The notes beneath the pieces were generated by a model. It was not told the DNA's origin. It did not search any database and saw only the letters and a program-made list of their open reading frames with translations. A stretch of DNA of 64,000 nucleotides, from the NCBI GenBank assembly GCA_963989385.1, contig OZ022500.1, positions 18,924,460-18,988,459 on the forward strand, read 5' to 3'. The translations under genes and the position numbers were made by a program. Shown here piece by piece: positions 57,226 to 64,000 of this stretch; within the stretch, counting starts at the first letter, position 1; each line of letters begins with the position of its first letter. The stretch is from Ctena decussata. Lineage: Eukaryota; Mollusca; Bivalvia; Lucinida; Lucinidae.

Positions 57226-59726
57226 AACAAGAGGCCCAAGGGCCAAAAAAAAAACCACCAGATCAATTTCTAGCTCAAAACATTGCTTTCAAATTTCTAC
57301 AGGCTCAAAATTGCTGTCACATTTGTACAGACAAATATAGTGTATGCAACAACAAAGTTTCAGTCTGGCAGTCTGTAGAGTTGATAACAAAATTTATTAT
57401 ATGACCAAGATGTAACATGCAATTTCATTGGCTGCTTTGACGTCACGTGCCGGTCAATATTTTGTGTTATTCACCGGCCTATCAGTGAATATTACTTTTA
57501 CGCTGACGTCATTGTATTTTCGTGACGTAACGTCTGATTTACGTTGATGTTAATGGCGTAGCGTCGCGAGATAATACCATGTAGTACCATCATAAATATC
57601 TAAAGGAACTGAATTTAGAGTTATTATATATTAAAACAATTGTTGACCTTTATTTCGGTGAATATGCAGTTTTATAATGACCTGCAAACATAACATATTG
57701 ACCTTCGCTTTGCGTCGGTCAATATGATGTTTGCAGGTCAATAAAACTGCATATTCACCTCAACAAAGGTCAATACTTGTATAATATTACTATTTTCTAC
57801 ATTTTGAATGCCGTGGCAATAAAAAAGGACAACTCTCAATGGAGTTTTTTTCTTTCTTTTTTTTTTTCTCTCATTTTGGTTGCCACGGCAACCGATCAAC
57901 ATGAGCAGTGTGCAGACTGCAGAAACAACATAGCTGATAGAAGTCCACTCAAAGAATATCTCTGAAAATTTTAGGCCGGAATGTCTGCAATGGCTTAGCA
58001 ATAAATGGCTGATAGACGACTCAAGGAACATTTTTATAAGTTTTGTTATCTGCAATGGCTTGGCAATGGATGCCATTTTTCAATTTTCCCAATTATAAGA
58101 TTATGGAAACTATAAGTTGCCACAGCAACCAAACTCAAGAACTGATTTTCATAAAAGAACCCTCGAAATCTGTAACTGAAACTTATATGATAAATATTTC
58201 TATAAAGTCTTAGCATCATAGAGCTTATGGTTTCTAAGAAAATAATTTTTAAGTATGTTTTTTCCCAGTTCTTGCTCTTTGGGTTTCCTGGCAACCAATA
58301 CAGATTAGCAGTGGGCATAAACACACGAATTGCTGATGAAAGATGACGACTATAGAAAATTCTCTATAAAAATTGCCAAAATATCTGCATTGGCTTAGAA
58401 GTAAATGCCACTTTTCAATTTACTCCATTCTTAGTCAATGTAAACTCTGAGTTGCCATAGAAATCAAACTAAAGAGCTGATTCTAAGGAGAAAGAAAATA
58501 AACAAATAAGTAAAAAAAAATCCAATCCCCAGCCTAAGGATGCCTCAAATGAATTCTTGGCCCAATCGGCTAACTGGCTTCTGAGGAGACACTTTTTTTT
58601 TTAATATTGTACTTATTTCCATGTTTGCACTTTGGTTTCTATGACAACCATTTAAAAAGAGCAGTGGGCCAAAGAAACATACAGCTGACAGAAAACTTCT
58701 CAATCTTTTTTTTAAAAGAGGTTTGTAAAAATATCGGTAATGACTTGTATTGGCAATAAATGCAAATTTTAATTTTACCAATTATTAGTCATTGCAACTC
58801 TAAGTTGCCATAGCAAGCAAACAAAAGAGCCGATTTTCCACAACAACAACAACAAAAAAAAAAAACAAAAAAAAAAAAAACGAACTTTCAATCCCGGAGC
58901 CCAAGGATGCTGCAGGCGAAATTTGGCTCCAATCGGCTAACTGGCTTCAGAGGAGATATTTTTAAGCATTTTAATCGTTTTTTTCTTTCTTTGCATTTTG
59001 ATTTCCATGGCACCAATATACAGAACAGTGTAAAAACAAAAACATATAGCTAATAGAAGACTTCTCAAGGAACATTTCTATAAAGGTTTGTCAAAATATT
59101 TAAAATATACAATTAGAAGTAAATGCAATGTTTTAATTTTCACAATTATCAGTCAGTGGAAACTCCAAGTTGCCATAGCAACCAAACTAAAGAACTGGTT
59201 TTCATAAAAATACCCACAATTGTACAATCCCCCCAGCCCGAGGGTGCTACAAATGAAATCTTGGCCCAATCATCCCTGTGGTTTCAAATGAGATATTTTT
59301 TCATTCTTAGACTAATAACTTTTTTTCATTTTTGCATTTTTGTTTCCATGGCAAGCAATAAAAAGAGCAGTGTGCCAAAAACATATAGCTGATAGAAGAC
59401 TTGTCAAGTAACATTTTTATAAAAGGTTTGTCAAAATATCTGCAATAGCTTGAAGTAAATGCCATTTTTCCCTTTATAAGTCTATGGAAACTCTAAGTTG
59501 CCTTAGCAAACAAACTTAAGAGCCGAGTTTCATAAAAAGAACCCTCCAAACTTCCAATCTCCCAGCCTGAAGATGCTACTGATGAAATCTGGCCTCTATC
59601 GCCCCAGTGGCTTCAGAAGAGATGTTGTTTGGAAGTTTTGAAGGACAACGACATGTGACGACAGACGACGACAGACAACTGCCTATCCTATATGTTCCCC
59701 AGGAGCCTTCGGGTCTGGTGAGCTAA
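57226..59726 (+). mobile_element. Second element with tandem core and Helitron-like terminus
   Basis: It starts AACAAGAGGCCCAAGGGCC and ends CCAGGAGCCTTCGGGTCTGG, then TGAGCTAA, the same termini as the element at 9174-12772 but in plus orientation. The core (about 57840-59600) has five units of 330-365 bp sharing AGTTGCCATAGCAACCAAAC, CATATAGCTGATAGAAGAC and GGTTTGTCAAAATATCTGCA. Confidence 0.72.
57641..57774. mobile_element. 134-bp hairpin element
   Basis: TGTTGACCTTTATTTCGGTG, AATATGCAGTTTTAT and GACCTGCAAACAT are mirrored after a loop TTCGCTTTGCGTC. It is inserted in the 5' part of the tandem-core element. Confidence 0.82.
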
Positions 59727-60959
59727 ACGCCGCTTAATATCATTTTTAATGACTGATTCTATCAGTCATTCAATGCTGTCACAAGCGTATTTTGGAAAGT
59801 GGCTTTCACAGCTGTGTTCTTCCGCTTAGAAATGAAGTGATCGTAAGGTCATTTCGCTAAAAAAAGCGTCTGGAATTGAAAATAAGTTTTGTACGAAGTT
59901 ATATGAGAACTTATATAACGTAATCTTGTGCAGGTATAATTATTAAAGTAGTTTTGTAAAATAGGAAGTATACAACTAATGACATCAGCGGTCAAAAATT
60001 ATAACGAATACAAATCAATCCGCCAATTACCGTATAAGCCCCTTCTTTAAGCGCCCCTCATACTTTATTAAGTAAATAAATCAGCTGCCGCTGATAAAAA
60101 AAACTGTTTTACAGTTGTAAACTTGCCTTCAACAGTATTCCGAGCACGTCAATCATTGCAGAGAATGTAATGTAAAAGAGATTCTGTAGGTTTATCCCCT
60201 TATCTCGCATGTATTATACTGGGCATCATACGGTAATTGTGTGTTTATCGGTGGTTATTTATAAAATTGCCATATTGTAAACATTGGAGTGGACTTCCTC
60301 GTGGTTCATAGGTAGATGTAATGCGAAATACCGCAAACGCTGAGTGCTTTAAAGTCAGTGAAAAGCAGTAACCGTTGTCAGAATTCAAATATTACTTGAG
60401 ATAGAATTTTTGCAGGTGCATGAAGTGATTTGCGCTAAATGACTTATTTAAATTTAATGGAGCTGGACCATTAACAACAGGACTGAAGTTTGAAACTATT
60501 TTGAGCCGATGTAGCACGACTCTATTCTGATAGAATCTGTCATTTCAGGGCCATTGGCCCTTTGATTTTAACTAGTTTCAGGAAGTGTATCCATACTTAT
60601 CGCACGTGCATTGAATATCTGTCGCCACTGCGATTTATTTATTGTCCGTGGTACTTATTAAACGTTGAAAATATACCCTCCCTGACATGGTATAAACAAA
60701 AACTGCTGCCTCGTTAATTGACTGTTTCACACTTCCTTTACTACAGAACAAGATATAGTGCAAAGACTTTTTTCCTTTTGCGCCTGAATATTTTTTGTTG
60801 GACTTCTTTGATAAAATTACTAAAAGAAACTCAAGCAACAATGACTCACTTTTCACTCTTCTGCTGAAAATGTGAGAGATGAATGGTGTGACAGAGACTT
60901 GGAAATGCTAAACAGAAACAAAAATAGGAAAAGTTTCACTGCAAACCTCTTAGTGATCG

Positions 60960-61085
60960 ATATAAGTCCCGACCACTGCCCCCAACCCCGAAGATGTATT
61001 ACTGACCGTTCCAAGGCGGTGCTTCTGATGTGGTTTACTGTTATTATCATTGTTTGTCGGCTTTCTATTAGTTTTTAACTTTTTG
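60960..61085 (+). repeat. Dispersed repeat, member 4 (left part)
   Basis: ATTACTGACCGTTCCAAGGC followed by GTGGTTTACTGTTATTATC. Confidence 0.6.
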
Positions 61086-61134
61086 TACATTATTTGAGTA
61101 GCCTCGTGTCATCTTCTGGAAAAGAGCAGGCCCA

Positions 61135-61270
61135 GAGGTTATAAAACTGGAGTACATTCTCAAACTCAAAATAAAGCACACTGATTGGCTGCTTCCGAGC
61201 ATATGTTCGGAAGAAGCCAATCAGTGTGCTTTATTTTGAGTTTGAGACTATTCTCAAGCTTTATAACCTT
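61135..61270. mobile_element. CCAAT-core hairpin, copy 4
   Basis: Same family with AAAGCACACTGATTGG and a loop ATATGTTC. Confidence 0.85.
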
Positions 61271-61358
61271 GAGACCTGGCTTCTTGGCTTTTTGTTTGTC
61301 TATTGTGTTTTTGCTTGTGTTGCTTTCTGTGCCGGTTTCAATTTTTTTCCATTTTCAA

Positions 61359-61580
61359 GAACCTCGACACGACAAACCAATGAAGTGACATGATCGCCCA
61401 GTGAAGACTGAGATCAGCCTTGGCAGCCGTTCAGTCAGATTAGATTCTTCGCCGTGTGCTTCAAAGTAGCTAAGGGTCTAAGCTTGCTTCATGCGGACAG
61501 CAAGAACTCTGATCAGACAGGGTGGATCTGAGTCTTCGCTGGGAGAACGTGCCACTTTGTTGATTTTGTCGTGCCGCGGC
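61359..61580. mobile_element. Hairpin MITE, copy 16 (diverged)
   Basis: It starts GAACCTCGACACGACAAACC and ends TTGTCGTGCCGCGGC; many substitutions and short deletions. Confidence 0.8.
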
Positions 61581-61819
61581 GGTTTTGGTATTCCAATGGA
61601 CACTACTAGCCGACTCCTTTATTAACATCTATACGGCGGAGCTCAGACTTGGGCTTTTAAAAGCAAGAAACATGCCTTCACAAAAAAACCTTAAGTAGAA
61701 AAAAGACAATGCTCAGGAACTTCACCTTCAAAAACAAGGATGATTTTCTGTCTCCAATAAATCATGACTTCAGACATTCTTGACTTCATCAATCTATCAG
61801 AACTTGAAGTTAAAGGACC

Positions 61820-62040
61820 TACAGAGTAAAACGATAGGCAATCATCACATAATTAATTCATTCAACTCCCAGATCCCGCCCTCAAAACCAAAAGAGAAAA
61901 ATGCACACATACAATTGACAAAGGTTCACGACAGACACGCACGGTAAACGGAATGAACAGCTCTTTCCCAAACAGGTGGTCATTTAGCAGCAATATCTTT
62001 TTTATCTATTTTCTATTTTAAGTAACGGAACAATACAATG
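61820..62040 (-). repeat. Dispersed repeat, member 5 (inverted)
   Basis: On the minus strand: GACCACCTGTTTGGGAAAGA, then GCTGTTCATTCCGTTTACCG. Confidence 0.6.
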
Positions 62041-62189
62041 GGCAACTATTCAGGTGACCATATTGCTTGAGACCATAAGCACATGGGCATAACAATATGC
62101 TTAAGAAGCTAAGGGCCAGAGTTTGGTCCCAGTAAAGCTAGTTTACCACGCCCCCCCCCCCCCCAACAACACACGCGCGCACACAGTAA

Positions 62190-62600
62190 TCTATTACCAC
62201 CGGTCTAAGGCTGTATTTCTCCTGTGGTTCCTCAATGTTACGTGCTCTTACGTCCGCTTGTCTGTGGTCTTTGAGCAATATGGTCTACTGAAGAACTGTC
62301 CTCTTTGTTTTCTGTTTGTTATGTAATTTAAAATTATAGGCAAACGTAGACGTAATTGTTGCTTGTTCTGGGTGCCCGTGTTATTGTTTTAGTTTACCTG
62401 TTGTCCGGAAGGTGCTTTCAATTGGTGTAGCTGAATAATCACCTGTCTGGGAAAGAGCTGTTCATTCGATTTTCCGTGCGTGTTTCTCGTGAGCTGTTGT
62501 CAATTTATGTAACTACTTCTTTTCCTTTTTGATAATGTGATCTGATTGTATTAGTCTTTATCATTGCCTATCTTTTTATTCTTTCAACTTCGCCGACTGA
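62190..62600 (+). repeat. Dispersed repeat, member 6
   Basis: The longest member, with a left part (ACCACCGGTCTAAGGCTGT) and right part (CTGGGAAAGAGCTGTTCATT). Confidence 0.6.
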
Positions 62601-62622
62601 TCTCTCTGATACACATGCAATT

Positions 62623-62860
62623 GAGCCGCGTCACGACAAAACCAGCAAAGTGGTATGCGCGCCAAGCGAATCCGTAGATAACTCTGATCATCCGACAAGT
62701 CTGATCCAAATCTTCGCTTGCGCTTAAATGGTAGTTAATGGTCTAAGCAAACTCCATGCAGGCAGCAAAGACTCTGATCAGACTAAGCGGATGCCCTGGC
62801 TGATCTGAGTCTTCGCTGGGCGCACACTGCCACTTTGTTGGTTTTGTCCTGATGCGGCTC
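62623..62860. mobile_element. Hairpin MITE, copy 17
   Basis: Near-full copy starting GAGCCGCGTCACGAC and ending GTCCTGATGCGGCTC; moderate divergence. Confidence 0.88.
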
Positions 62861-63429
62861 ACTTGACGGTGGTATGATGCTTAGTACTCGCGAGCACCTG
62901 TAACAAGGTCCATATCGATTTTGGATTTAAAATACTTTTTCGATTTAAGAGTCTCGACCCAAGATTCGGATACCTTGACAGTTATTAGTTTAAATGATGC
63001 CATATGTAATTAAATGTACGACTCCAGTTAGAGCCCGGACGGGTTTGATTCACTATACTTGAGGTATCTTGAACCGTGTCATGTGTAATCCATTCTAAAG
63101 GGAATTAAAAGCAAACCTGTTGATTAGACAAATAGATTACACTTGCTTGCGGCGAAACCTCATATATGGTATTAATGAAATACTAAATATTGATAAATGC
63201 AAAACACACGATCAGTATTAGTTTGTTAAGTTAATTCTCTGAATTAATACGATGTAACAAATTCAATTTAACACTTGGTAGAGCTCTATGAGTTTTCTTC
63301 AGATCTGCCTTCATGCGAACGATGTGAGGAAAACTAGGTGATGAGGTCTCATTCAGTGTTCCACATAAAAAGAGGTACAAGCTATAAATTAGAGATAATT
63401 TTCCATATTTCTGCATTGAAACATTTATT

Positions 63430-63529
63430 GTGACCCCCAATTAGTCACTAAATATACTTGCATTGGGAAATAAGAAAAGCATATCTCAGATTTATCCTCC
63501 AAACCCGACCATATCTGGAGCTCTGTCCA
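63430..63529. mobile_element. Partial third member of the AGAGC...AGATAA family
   Basis: Only the GTGACCCC core and the right end ATATCTGGAGCTCTGTCC are clear. Confidence 0.4.
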
Positions 63530-63544
63530 TTGAAACTAGTATGA

Positions 63545-63982
63545 TAGATACAACTTAGCTACAAACGACATAGTACAGAAACATGCTGACGATAAAACTT
63601 TAGTTGTCGCTGTATAAAAAGGTAGCATATTGATTATAGGTACCGGGACGACTTATATCAGTATGTGCATACAGAAAGGGCAGGCACACCATAAGCAAAG
63701 GATGTCTTTCTCTACATAAAACGTTCATCAAATGGGTAACATTGTGTGAAAAGGCTTTAAAGCCATGTGTGCTTATTCAATATTCAGAACAGTACACGTT
63801 CTGCGCAGATTGATAGAGTGTATTTTCAAAATGAAATGTCTCTAGACCGACCGCAGGGATGCAAAGACTGATATAAGTCGTCTCGGTACTTTAATCAATA
63901 TGCTACCATTTTATACAGCGACAACTAAAGTTTTATCGTCAGTATGTTTCTGTACTATGTCGTTTGTAGTTAAGTTGTATCT
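63545..63982. mobile_element. Element with 120-bp inverted ends at the right edge
   Basis: AGATACAACTTAGCTACAAA, CGATAAAACTTTAGTTGTCG and GACGACTTATATCAGT at the left are mirrored at 63868-63982. Confidence 0.8.
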
Positions 63983-64000
63983 AGCAATTGGAACGGTGTC

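Larger units (their letters stand above)
57227..64000. other. Region upstream of the gene
   Basis: It contains a tandem-core element (57226-59726), a CCAAT-core hairpin (61135-61270), two hairpin MITEs (61359, 62623), three members of a dispersed repeat (60960-62600) and an inverted-repeat element at the right edge (63545-63982). 59730-60950 and 62865-63410 show no feature. No exon of another gene is recognised. Confidence 0.55.

Overview
The window looks like a gene-poor, repeat-dense stretch of a marine invertebrate nuclear genome, most probably a bivalve mollusc. This rests on intron-split coding exons, molluscan-type LINEs and SINEs, many hairpin MITEs, and tandem-core elements ending in hairpin-GGTGAGCTAA. 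Species and clade are inference. I see no prokaryotic genes, rRNA, functional tRNA or CRISPR.

The only host gene signal is a series of minus-strand exons from about 57.06 kb down to 1.64 kb. Every junction tested has AG acceptors, GT donors and matching phases. Read 5' to 3' it gives a signal peptide exon (56993-57056), an exon with two ApeC/apextrin-like WPxGxY...CP motifs (55674-55988), a small frame-disrupted exon (53627-53718), three exons of a Cys-poor module (45875-46089, 44372-44498, 41116-41151), an exon that either ends the gene or is spliced internally (36996-37153), two exons resembling a galactose-binding/F-type-lectin fold (34574-34666, 27593-27889), and three exons that complete an F5/8 type C (discoidin) domain (23305-23465, 12914-13078, 1640-1799). 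The last exon ends in an open phase-1 donor, so the gene continues past the left edge. The product looks like a secreted multidomain recognition protein. One gene or two adjacent genes are both possible, depending on the stop at 36996.

The introns are crowded with mobile DNA. A decayed LINE with both ORFs lies at about 3.9-8.0 kb (minus), and an RTE-like LINE at about 30.2-33.5 kb (minus), with a 5'-truncated sister copy at 19.3-20.1 kb (plus). SINE-like insertions at 16.6, 20.9 and 45.6 kb keep target-site duplications. Two elements have long tandem cores: 9.17-12.77 kb with 145-bp units in a 290-bp dimer, and 57.2-59.7 kb with units of about 340 bp. A 4.5-kb TTAA-flanked element with 600-bp inverted arms sits at 18.2-22.7 kb, and a TA-flanked element of about 1 kb at 15.2-16.2 kb.

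The most striking repeat is a near-perfect hairpin of about 236 bp starting GAGCCGCGACACG. It occurs 17 times, often with 4-bp target duplications. One copy is split by a 1.3-kb foldback-like element made largely of GCGAC repeats. Other unusual arrays are a TACGTA-rich palindromic array (41.3-42.7 kb) with a MITE in the loop of a 200-bp-arm palindrome, and a tandem array of GAAACGAAAAAG palindromes (47.4-48.1 kb).
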